Positions 35,372-42,325 of a stretch of 64,000 bases of DNA are shown here, piece after piece. The notes under the pieces are model-generated. The model made no database searches and had not been told where the DNA came from. It saw only the letters and a list, made by a program, of their open reading frames with translations. Source of the DNA: JAUVKT01 sp036350795. GTDB lineage: Bacteria; Bacteroidota; Bacteroidia; Bacteroidales; VadinHA17. The stretch covers positions 42,238 to 106,237 of the forward strand of contig JAZBNV010000137.1 in NCBI GenBank assembly GCA_036350795.1, given 5' to 3'. Position 1 is the stretch's first letter. Every line of letters starts with the position of its first letter. The position numbers and the translations under genes are program-made.

Positions 35372-35641
35372 CTATTTCTTTATAAAATCCTTAATTGCTG
35401 TGTAGATACCGGCAAAAACACCCAGAAGCGAAAGTACAATAGTAAAAACCGGGGTCTCAGAGTCTCTTCTTGCGTCGAGCTTGACTCCGGCAAGTGTCAT
35501 TATCAGTATAATAGCCACCATCTGTATGGCTATTCCTGAATAACGTGCAAAACTGTTAAGAGAGTCGTCTTTATCCGACTTTTGTTTCTTCTGGTTTTGC
35601 CTCGGGCTTTTCTGTTTTGATTTTGGGCTCATTACCGTCAC
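35372..35641 (-). CDS. AtpZ/AtpI-family F0F1 ATPase accessory protein
   Basis: 89 residues. A very basic N-terminus (SPKSKQKSPRQNQKKQK) is followed by FARYSGIAIQMVAIILIMTLAGVKLD and a second helix LLGVFAGIYTAIKDF, the two-helix pattern of AtpZ (putative F0F1-ATPase subunit). The start is ATG at 35641 or 35632; either way the gene overlaps the 3' end of the bactofilin gene out of frame by 62-71 bases. Confidence 0.85.
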   Translation of the reverse strand: MTVMSPKSKQKSPRQNQKKQKSDKDDSLNSFARYSGIAIQMVAIILIMTLAGVKLDARRDSETPVFTIVLSLLGVFAGIYTAIKDFIKK

Positions 35642-35975
35642 TCATATTACAGTTACCTGTAAACCTTGCTCCTGGTTCGATAGAGAGCTTATTGGTAATA
35701 ATGTCTCCGTTAATTGCTGATGCTGTCTTTAGAGTAAGTAACTCGCTTACATTAATTTTACCTTCAATAAGGCCGGAAACTTCTGAATTTTTACAACTTA
35801 CTTCACCTTTAACTTTCCCTGTAGAACCAACAACAACCTTTCCTGAAGTGAACAGGTTACCAATCAATACACCATCAATCCTGATGTCTCCCTGCGATCT
35901 TACATCACCGGTGATCTCCGTTCCGTTACTTATCAGGTTTATGGTTGTGCTTTCTGTCTCGTTCAACTTTGCCAT
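35571..35975 (-). CDS. Bactofilin (polymer-forming cytoskeletal protein)
   Basis: 134 residues. Repeated short beta strands in the pattern ITGDVRSQGDIRIDGVLIGNLFTSGKVVVG, then KVKGEVSCKNSEVSGLIEGKI, form the bactofilin beta-helix, followed by a charged tail (KTEKPEAKPEETKVG) that overlaps the next gene. Bactofilins polymerise without nucleotide and shape cells. It heads the ATP synthase transcript, with a -7 box upstream. Confidence 0.9.
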   Translation of the reverse strand: MAKLNETESTTINLISNGTEITGDVRSQGDIRIDGVLIGNLFTSGKVVVGSTGKVKGEVSCKNSEVSGLIEGKINVSELLTLKTASAINGDIITNKLSIEPGARFTGNCNMSDGNEPKIKTEKPEAKPEETKVG

Positions 35976-36003
35976 AATTCCTCTTCTTTATAAAAATATC
36001 TAC

Positions 36004-36011
36004 CAAAGATA
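36004..36011 (-). promoter_or_regulatory. -7 box for the bactofilin-ATP synthase transcript
   Basis: TATCTTTG on the minus strand matches TAnnTTTG exactly and ends 29 bases before the bactofilin start. It lies in the 67-base gap after fabH. No -33 TTG is placed correctly. Confidence 0.45.
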
Positions 36012-36042
36012 GAAACTATTGTGTAATAGATTTCTATTTTTT

Positions 36043-37041
36043 TTATTTTGGGTCAAGCGACCATCTCAGATATACCGCACCCCATGTAAATCCGCCTCCA
36101 AAAGCTGCCAGGATAAGATTATCTCCTTTTCTTAACCTGCTTTCATAATCCCTGAGGCAGAGAGGTATAGTTGCATCTGTTGTATTGCCGTAATTTTCAA
36201 TATTTACCATTACCTTTTCCGGAGGAAGACCCATTCTTCTGCCGGTTGCGTCAATAATCCTGAGGTTTGCCTGGTGGGGAACAAGCCAGTCGACATCGTT
36301 GGAGCTAAGACCATTTCTTTCCATAATCTCCACTGCAACATCTGCCATCCTGGAAACAGCAAACTTAAAAACTGTTTGGCCTTCCTGGTACACAAAGTGC
36401 TCTCTTGCATCAATAGTGGCATGGCTCGAAGGACGTCTTGAGCCTCCTGCCTTCATGTGCAGGTAATGTCTTCCTGATCCGTCTGTTCTGTAAATATGGT
36501 CTATAAGACCGGTATCATCATCAGAAGCTTCAATCAGTACTGCCCCTGCAGCATCACCAAAGAGCGGACAGGTAGTACGATCGGTATAATCTGTAATAGA
36601 CGACATTTTGTCTGCACCAACAAGTATAGCCTTCTTATATCTTCCGCTTTCGATATAATTTGCGACTGTCTGAAGTGCAAAAAGAAAACCAGAACAGGCT
36701 GCATTAATGTCAAAAGCAAAGGCATTTTTTATGCCTGCCTTATCACAGATAATATTCGAGGTGGCCGGGAACAGCATGTCGGGAGTAACCGTGGCGCATA
36801 CCAGAAGATCAATTTCATCGGGCGATGTTCCTGTCTTTGCAAGCAGCCCCTCAACTGCTTTGGCTCCCATTACCGAGGTACCCTGGTTCTCTCCTTTCAG
36901 AATCCGGCGCTCCCTTATTCCCACCCTCTGCATTATCCACTCGTCGGAAGTATCAACCATAGTTGCCAGTTCGTGATTGGTAAGCCGGTATTCAGGTGTC
37001 CAGGCATATATCCCCTTAATTGCTGCTGTAATTTTTTCCAT
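36043..37041 (-). CDS. fabH: 3-oxoacyl-ACP synthase III
   Basis: 332 residues. Cys116 in DINAACSGF, His in VPHQANLRII and Asn in NYGNTTDATIP form the FabH triad. It condenses acetyl- or branched acyl-CoA with malonyl-ACP to start fatty-acid synthesis. It starts 2 bases after plsX, as in the usual plsX-fabH pair. It is the canonical copy, unlike the divergent KAS III at 6652-7647. Confidence 0.96.
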   Translation of the reverse strand: MEKITAAIKGIYAWTPEYRLTNHELATMVDTSDEWIMQRVGIRERRILKGENQGTSVMGAKAVEGLLAKTGTSPDEIDLLVCATVTPDMLFPATSNIICDKAGIKNAFAFDINAACSGFLFALQTVANYIESGRYKKAILVGADKMSSITDYTDRTTCPLFGDAAGAVLIEASDDDTGLIDHIYRTDGSGRHYLHMKAGGSRRPSSHATIDAREHFVYQEGQTVFKFAVSRMADVAVEIMERNGLSSNDVDWLVPHQANLRIIDATGRRMGLPPEKVMVNIENYGNTTDATIPLCLRDYESRLRKGDNLILAAFGGGFTWGAVYLRWSLDPK

Positions 37042-37043
37042 TA

Positions 37044-37982
37044 TTAAATTTCTTCAGATATTTTTTTAGCCAGGTCGGCCCTGATAACGTCCCTGGTTTG
37101 TAGAATCATATTCATAATTGCTTTACGCTTCGACACACCATGCCCTATTACAACATTGGCATTAATACCAACAACCGGTGTTCCTCCTATATTTTCAAAG
37201 TCGAGTTTGTCAAAAAAGCCATCCTTCAGACCTCTCTCCCTGTAGATTGAATGAAATGCCTCTGCCTGCTTAATAATTATATTACCGGCAAAACCATCAC
37301 ATACAACAACATCTGTCATCTCTGATGTAAACAGTTCATTTGCTTCTATATTTCCGCAGAAATTAATATCGGGGTTATCGATCATTAATTCGAAAGCCGA
37401 TTTTACGGCAGTAGAACCTTTGGTCTCTTCTTTGCCAATATTCAACAGCCCCACCCTGGGCTCGGGTATACTAAGAACATACTTGGCATATATAGACCCA
37501 AGCCTGGCATATTGCAAAAGAACATCGGGCTTGGTGTCAGGATTAAGGCCTACATCCAGGATTACCGAGTACCTGCCATCGGTTGAAGGCAGCAGTGTTG
37601 CCAGGGCAGGTCTGAAAACCCCTGGTATTACATTTACAGAGTAGGAGGCACCCACAAGCATTGCCCCGGTATTACCGGCGCTGCAAAAACCACTTATCCT
37701 TCCATTTTTAAGTTCATGATAAGCTACTGCGATACTCGAATTCTTTTTCTGTGAAAAAGCTTTTGCAGGATGTTCGCCCATATGAATAACATCGGCAGCA
37801 TGGACTATGTCGAATAAATCCATATCTATACCTTCGGAGTGTAATCTTCCTTCAATTACATCCTTGTCGCCAACAAGCACCATTCTCTCATTTGAGGATA
37901 ATTGTCCAAGTGCATCTATTGCACCTTCAAGAACAGCACCAGGGGCGTAATCACCTCCCATTACGTCTACCCCTATCCTCAT
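37044..37982 (-). CDS. plsX: Phosphate acyltransferase
   Basis: 312 residues. MRIGVDVMGGDYAPGAVLEGA at the start, and GFCSAGNTGAMLV and VVCDGFAGNIIIK, are PlsX signatures. It makes acyl-phosphate from acyl-ACP for phospholipid synthesis. It follows rpmF by 18 bases. Confidence 0.97.
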   Translation of the reverse strand: MRIGVDVMGGDYAPGAVLEGAIDALGQLSSNERMVLVGDKDVIEGRLHSEGIDMDLFDIVHAADVIHMGEHPAKAFSQKKNSSIAVAYHELKNGRISGFCSAGNTGAMLVGASYSVNVIPGVFRPALATLLPSTDGRYSVILDVGLNPDTKPDVLLQYARLGSIYAKYVLSIPEPRVGLLNIGKEETKGSTAVKSAFELMIDNPDINFCGNIEANELFTSEMTDVVVCDGFAGNIIIKQAEAFHSIYRERGLKDGFFDKLDFENIGGTPVVGINANVVIGHGVSKRKAIMNMILQTRDVIRADLAKKISEEI

Positions 37983-38000
37983 ACCATTATATTTGAATAA

Positions 38001-38186
38001 TTAAGCAGAAACTTCCTTCTCTATCGCAAGCTTACCCTTATAATAACCGCATTCAGGACATACCCTGTGATACTGTACTGTTGCGCCACAATTCGAACAT
38101 GTTGCCACAGTTGGAGCAGTTGCCTTGTAATGCGTTCTGCGCTTATCCCTTCTCTGCTTTGATGTTTTTCTTTTTGGATGTGCCAT
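38001..38186 (-). CDS. rpmF: 50S ribosomal protein L32
   Basis: 61 residues from ATG at 38186 (MAHPKRKTSKQRRDKRR). The longer frame from 38240 adds 18 residues that no L32 has. A four-Cys zinc ribbon is present: CSNCG and CPECG. Confidence 0.97.
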   Translation of the reverse strand: MAHPKRKTSKQRRDKRRTHYKATAPTVATCSNCGATVQYHRVCPECGYYKGKLAIEKEVSA

Positions 38187-38197
38187 TACCTCTATTA

Positions 38198-38725
38198 TTA
38201 ATTTTTTAGTCCTTCTTTTAATTTCACCAGGTCCTTCCACCTGGGATCAATATTCTCTTCCTTTTCTGCTGTATGTTTATCAAGTTGTTCCAGCATCTCA
38301 CTGTTGCAGGTGCTTTCTCCTGATTTATTGTCGGGATGAACCCTCTGCAGCGGGAGTGCCAGGTGAGCAAATTCATAAATTAGCTGTCCAAGCTCAATAT
38401 AACTTTCTCCATGTGGAATGCTTAATACCTCATCATCTGCCTCATCCCACTCTTCTCCGAACTTTACCAGCATGGTGTTTATTACTTCTATTTTTTGCCA
38501 GTAATTCTCAAGACACCTGTCGCACAAAATTAAAACATCCCCCCTCAAACTCAACTCAAGTTCCATATGAGCTGATCTTTTTACAAGCACTGCTATAACT
38601 TTAAGCCTGCTGTCGAGAATTTCTGATTCTTCAAATTCATCAAAAAAATCCCTGTCAATATCAAAATCAAACTCATGACTCCCCTCTTTCAGGCCGCTTA
38701 TTGGTATTGAATATATGCCCGACAT
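38198..38725 (-). CDS. DUF177 (YceD-like) protein
   Basis: 175 residues from ATG at 38725 (MSGIYSIPISG); an ATG at 38734 would leave almost no leader after the -7 box. Features are GLKEGSHEFDFDID, a CDRCLE motif near residue 100 and a C-terminal DPRWKDLVKLK segment, which is the usual end of DUF177 proteins. The family sits next to rpmF across bacteria and is linked to 23S rRNA accumulation in plants and E. coli. First gene of the DUF177-rpmF-plsX-fabH unit. Confidence 0.9.
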   Translation of the reverse strand: MSGIYSIPISGLKEGSHEFDFDIDRDFFDEFEESEILDSRLKVIAVLVKRSAHMELELSLRGDVLILCDRCLENYWQKIEVINTMLVKFGEEWDEADDEVLSIPHGESYIELGQLIYEFAHLALPLQRVHPDNKSGESTCNSEMLEQLDKHTAEKEENIDPRWKDLVKLKEGLKN

Positions 38726-38745
38726 CGTTCTCAAAAATTGGTGTG

Positions 38746-38753
38746 CAAAAATA
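38746..38753 (-). promoter_or_regulatory. -7 box for DUF177-rpmF-plsX-fabH
   Basis: TATTTTTG on the minus strand, an exact TAnnTTTG match ending 21 bases before the ATG at 38725. A TTG 12 bases upstream is too close to be a standard -33 element. Confidence 0.5.
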
Positions 38754-38888
38754 TGAAAGCTATTTCAATTTTGAAAGGATTTAGGTAAAAAGATGAAAAT
38801 GAGCAAAGAGCAGCCGACTCAAAACGCAGTTTACCGATAATAAGCTGTCGTTAACCGATTTGATGTTTATTGAGCCAGGCCGGAGTGG

Positions 38889-38896
38889 TATTTTTG
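38889..38896 (+). promoter_or_regulatory. -7 box for the LiaF/LytS/LytTR operon
   Basis: TATTTTTG, exact TAnnTTTG, ending 25 bases before ATG 38922. TTG at 38870-38872 is 16 bases upstream, one base short of the reported 17-23 range. Confidence 0.5.
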
Positions 38897-38921
38897 AATC
38901 AACAAATAAAATCTTTGAGTT

Positions 38922-39284
38922 ATGACACATAAAGAAAAACACGAAAAACGTCATCCTGCATGGGGCTTCGGAGCATTCCTGGTTGCTTTTGGGCTTTTGC
39001 TTGGGGCGGTAATGCTCGATATCTTGAACCTGGGTACTCCGGGCGAATATGTAAAATGGCAGATTCTTCTGCTTTTTATCGGACTGATATCATTGTTCAG
39101 CGGAAAACTTGGAGAAGCATTTATCCTTTTTGCAGTAGGAACATATTTTCTCCTTCCTGATCTTGATTTCTTTATTCCTGAATACCTCGATAAATTTTAC
39201 TGGCCGGCTGCTATAGTAATTGTCGGACTTGGATTTATTATTAGTGGTATTATAAGGAGCTCAACCAGAAAACTAAATCAATAA
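38922..39284 (+). CDS. Small LiaI/DUF5668-like membrane protein
   Basis: 120 residues with a charged His-rich N-terminus (KEKHEKRHP) and four hydrophobic helices: WGFGAFLVAFGLLLGAVML, a second and third helix around FIGLISLFSG and FILFAVGTYFLLPDL, and WPAAIVIVGLGFIISGII. The same FLLPDL / WPA / GLxxxxxG layout is present in the next protein, so the two are related. It probably senses or transmits envelope stress together with the LytS kinase downstream. Confidence 0.75.
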   Translation: MTHKEKHEKRHPAWGFGAFLVAFGLLLGAVMLDILNLGTPGEYVKWQILLLFIGLISLFSGKLGEAFILFAVGTYFLLPDLDFFIPEYLDKFYWPAAIVIVGLGFIISGIIRSSTRKLNQ

Positions 39285-39304
39285 AATTATTAAAACTCTA
39301 TATC

Positions 39305-40039
39305 ATGGAAGATCATTCAGATTTTAACAGGAAACATCATCATGGATCAGCAACAAGCAAAATAGCCATTGGTGTTGTACTGATTGCCCTTGGCGCAATG
39401 CTTGTAATTGAGCGCACAGGCTTATTACCAAACTATTTCGAAGATATAATCTTCAGCTGGCAGATGCTGCTTATAGCCATAGGCTTTGTGGTAACCCTGG
39501 GTTCAGGTAACCGTGGTCCCGGGCTCGTTCTTATGGCCGTGGGAGGCTTCTTCCTCCTGCCCGAAATTTTTGATATCCCCTTCAGGACCTACCGTTTATT
39601 CTGGCCGGCCGTATTTATTGTTGCCGGACTGGTAATCCTTACCAATGCCAGGTGGTTCAGATCTGAGAACTGGAGAAACAGGGAGTCGAGCTCGGCAGAT
39701 GTAATTGACCACGTACATATTTTTGGCGGAGGAGAAAGAATCGTAAACTCGGATAATTTTAAGGGTGGCAGGGTTACAGCAATTTTTGGTGGCTCAGAAA
39801 TTGACTTCACCCGTGCACAACTTGCCCCCGGAACAAACGAGCTTGAGGTTACCTGGATATTTGGAGGAGGTTCCTTAATTGTTCCCGGCAACTGGAATAT
39901 TGTTATTGAGGTTACTCCGATCCTTGGAGGATTCTCTGATTCCAGGAAAATTGTGCCTGGAAATCCGATAGATATGTCCAAAACCCTGGTTATTAAAGGA
40001 GTTTGTATCTTTGGAGGAGGAGAAATTAAATCATACTAA
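39305..40039 (+). CDS. LiaF-like envelope-stress membrane protein
   Basis: 244 residues. An N-terminal four-helix module like that of its neighbour (GVVLIALGAMLVIE, FFLLPEIFDIP, RLFWPAVFIVAGLVIL) is followed by a soluble domain of glycine-rich beta strands: VHIFGGGERIVNSDNFKGGRV, AIFGGSEIDFTRAQL, TWIFGGGSLIVPGNW and VCIFGGGEIKSY. The repeated FGG turns match the C-terminal LiaF domain. LiaF modulates a sensor kinase in Firmicutes; a similar role toward the LytS-type kinase 11 bases downstream is likely. Confidence 0.85.
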   Translation: MEDHSDFNRKHHHGSATSKIAIGVVLIALGAMLVIERTGLLPNYFEDIIFSWQMLLIAIGFVVTLGSGNRGPGLVLMAVGGFFLLPEIFDIPFRTYRLFWPAVFIVAGLVILTNARWFRSENWRNRESSSADVIDHVHIFGGGERIVNSDNFKGGRVTAIFGGSEIDFTRAQLAPGTNELEVTWIFGGGSLIVPGNWNIVIEVTPILGGFSDSRKIVPGNPIDMSKTLVIKGVCIFGGGEIKSY

Positions 40040-40050
40040 AAAGTGGCTTA

Positions 40051-41103
40051 ATGATTCACCCGATAACGGCTGCAAAATCAAGATTTATAGTGTGGTGGCT
40101 GATCTGGCTTCTTACAGGGCTGGGTCAGTCGCTGCTTATATTTTTTGTTAGCGACCTGGATTTAATCACTTCCTTTGTGGATGGCTTTGCATCAGCCATA
40201 ATTTACAGTATCCTGGCTGCAGTGATCTGGTTCCCGATACAACAGCTTAACCAGCACAAAAACAATAGCATAACCCTGCTGAGTAACCACCTGGTAATAC
40301 TAATAATGACCGTTATGCTGTGGCTTCTGGGGGTCAGGCTTATTGCATCAGCGATTACAGCAAACAGGGACGCCTATAAGATATTCTGGGATCAATCATT
40401 TTATTACAGGCTTGCTGCGGGGATCTTTATCTATGCCCTGATAAGTCTTTCATATTACCTGATGATAAGCGTTGAAAATATCAACCGGAAAAATATCAGG
40501 CAGGCGAACCTGGAAAATATGCTGCGTGAAACTGAATTAATGATGCTCAGGTCGCAGATAAATCCGCATTTCCTTTTTAACAGTCTTAATTCTATAAGCT
40601 CGCTTACCATAACCAACCCGGAAAAAGCCAGGGCTATGATTGTAAAACTCTCTGAATTTATGCGATATGCACTTTCAAGGAAAGACGAACAGTTTGTAGC
40701 CCTGGGCAAAGAACTTGAAAACCTGCGGCTTTACCTGGAAATAGAAAAAGTGAGATTTGGAGAAAAACTTGTACTGGAAGAAAATACACTGGAAAGCTCC
40801 CTGAAGATCGAAATTCCAAATATGATATTACAGCCTCTGTTCGAAAACGCAATAAAACATGGCGTATATGAAAGCCTTGAAAGTGTTTTTATCAGGCTCG
40901 ATACAATAGACTCAGATGCAGGAACAATAATCAGGATTACCAATAACTTCGACCCCGAAAGCATTCCTGCAAAAGGAACCGGTACCGGATTGCAAAATGT
41001 GCAGCGCAGGCTCGACATATTCTATAATGGAAATTCATCGCTGTACACAAAAAAAGAGAACAATACATTTATTGCAGAAATATTTGTGCCTAAGAAGAAG
41101 TAA
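40051..41103 (+). CDS. LytS-type sensor histidine kinase
   Basis: 350 residues. Four membrane helices (about 13-34, 47-63, 80-102, 119-140), then a short coiled coil, the His-kinase motif with His173 in INPHFLFNSLNS, and a HATPase_c domain with NMILQPLFENAIKHG and GTGTGLQNVQRRL. This is the typical Bacteroidota partner of LytTR regulators. It has no sensory loop of note, so sensing is probably through the two LiaI/LiaF-like proteins encoded just upstream. Confidence 0.93.
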   Translation: MIHPITAAKSRFIVWWLIWLLTGLGQSLLIFFVSDLDLITSFVDGFASAIIYSILAAVIWFPIQQLNQHKNNSITLLSNHLVILIMTVMLWLLGVRLIASAITANRDAYKIFWDQSFYYRLAAGIFIYALISLSYYLMISVENINRKNIRQANLENMLRETELMMLRSQINPHFLFNSLNSISSLTITNPEKARAMIVKLSEFMRYALSRKDEQFVALGKELENLRLYLEIEKVRFGEKLVLEENTLESSLKIEIPNMILQPLFENAIKHGVYESLESVFIRLDTIDSDAGTIIRITNNFDPESIPAKGTGTGLQNVQRRLDIFYNGNSSLYTKKENNTFIAEIFVPKKK

Positions 41104-41111
41104 ATAGAACA

Positions 41112-41867
41112 ATGGAAAAGAAAATCGGAATACTGATAATTGAAGATGAACTGCCGGCCCGCGAGCTACTGAAGCACTTTCTTACCGGCAACAACAGTGT
41201 TGAACTTCTTGGAGAATGCCCTGACGGGTTCTGCGGACTGAAAATGATTAAGGAATTAAAACCAGACCTGCTCCTGCTTGACATTCAAATGCCCAAGCTA
41301 ACCGGGTTTGAACTCCTGGAGGTACTGGAAGAAAAGCCGGAAATAATCTTTACAACGGCCTACGACCACTATGCAATTAAGGCTTTTGACATGAATGCCA
41401 TTGATTACCTCCTGAAACCTTTTTCACAGGAAAGGTTTAATGAAGCACTGGACAAAGCAATAACAAGAATCCGGAAAGGAAATACAAAAGATTTCAGTAT
41501 TGAAAAAATAAACGAGTCCCTTCCTGAAGAAGAGAGGGGAATATCACGTATTGTAGTAAGAAAAGGAAATGCTATAAAGTTTATACCTGTAGCTTCGATA
41601 GATTATATCCTGGCCGAAGACGATTATGTAATGATCTGGCATGCAGAAGGCAAAGCCCTGAAGCAACAAACCATGAAATTCTACGAAAACAATCTTCCCG
41701 AAGAAGAATTTGCCAGGATCCACCGTTCTGCAATAGTGAGGATAAGCAATATTGAAAGAATTGAACCCTATGGCAAAGATACCTACCGCGCTGTACTCAA
41801 AAATGGTAATTCCCTGCCGGTAAGCCGTAGCGGCTATAAAACCCTGAAGGAGAGGCTAAGATTTTAG
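41112..41867 (+). CDS. LytTR-family response regulator
   Basis: 251 residues: receiver domain with IIEDELPAR and phosphoacceptor Asp57 in LLLDIQMPKLTG, then a LytTR DNA-binding domain (about 145-250) with IDYILAEDDYVMIW and FARIHRSAIVRISNIERIEPY. It begins 8 bases after the kinase gene and should regulate envelope genes in response to it. Confidence 0.95.
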   Translation: MEKKIGILIIEDELPARELLKHFLTGNNSVELLGECPDGFCGLKMIKELKPDLLLLDIQMPKLTGFELLEVLEEKPEIIFTTAYDHYAIKAFDMNAIDYLLKPFSQERFNEALDKAITRIRKGNTKDFSIEKINESLPEEERGISRIVVRKGNAIKFIPVASIDYILAEDDYVMIWHAEGKALKQQTMKFYENNLPEEEFARIHRSAIVRISNIERIEPYGKDTYRAVLKNGNSLPVSRSGYKTLKERLRF

Positions 41868-41881
41868 GATAGCTTATCTTT

Positions 41882-42187
41882 TCACTTCTTTCTTTCCTTC
41901 AACCTTTTCGATCTCTTCCACCTGCCGGAATAAGTATACCAGGCACCGTAGCGCTTTACCCAGAGCAGGGGTGCCGGATCATAGCCATGAGTACCCCCCG
42001 GCCTGCACCTTAGAAACCTGTTTGTTCCCAGTATCAGGCCCCGCAGAGGACCAGTGTTCCTGATAGCATTAATAGCATATTCAGAACATGTTGGTGTATG
42101 CCGGCATGATGGTCCGCTAAGCGGCGAAATAAACCAGCGGTAAATATATATTGGTACCAGCAAAAAAGTACCCAGTATCTTTTTCAT
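41882..42187 (-). CDS. yidD: Membrane protein insertion efficiency factor YidD
   Basis: 101 residues from ATG 42187 (MKKILGTFL); an ATG three codons earlier is possible but would sit almost on the transcription start predicted from the -7 box. IYIYRWFISPLSGPSCRHTPTCSEYAINAI and RCRPGGTHGYDPAP (separate segments) are the YidD signatures, including its conserved Cys. It aids YidC-dependent membrane insertion. Confidence 0.93.
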   Translation of the reverse strand: MKKILGTFLLVPIYIYRWFISPLSGPSCRHTPTCSEYAINAIRNTGPLRGLILGTNRFLRCRPGGTHGYDPAPLLWVKRYGAWYTYSGRWKRSKRLKERKK

Positions 42188-42201
42188 CACTCGCATCTGC
42201 G

Positions 42202-42209
42202 CAAAGATA
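42202..42209 (-). promoter_or_regulatory. -7 box for yidD
   Basis: TATCTTTG on the minus strand, an exact TAnnTTTG match ending 15 bases before ATG 42187. No -33 TTG at the usual distance. Confidence 0.4.
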
Positions 42210-42325
42210 AGGCAAATATGATTTAGGTGATGAAGATCACCATTACAAGGAGATGCATATTATGGATATATTTTACGTAATTGTGGAAATAAATGCCATT
42301 TTTGTGCTTCGCTTAACTACTGAAG

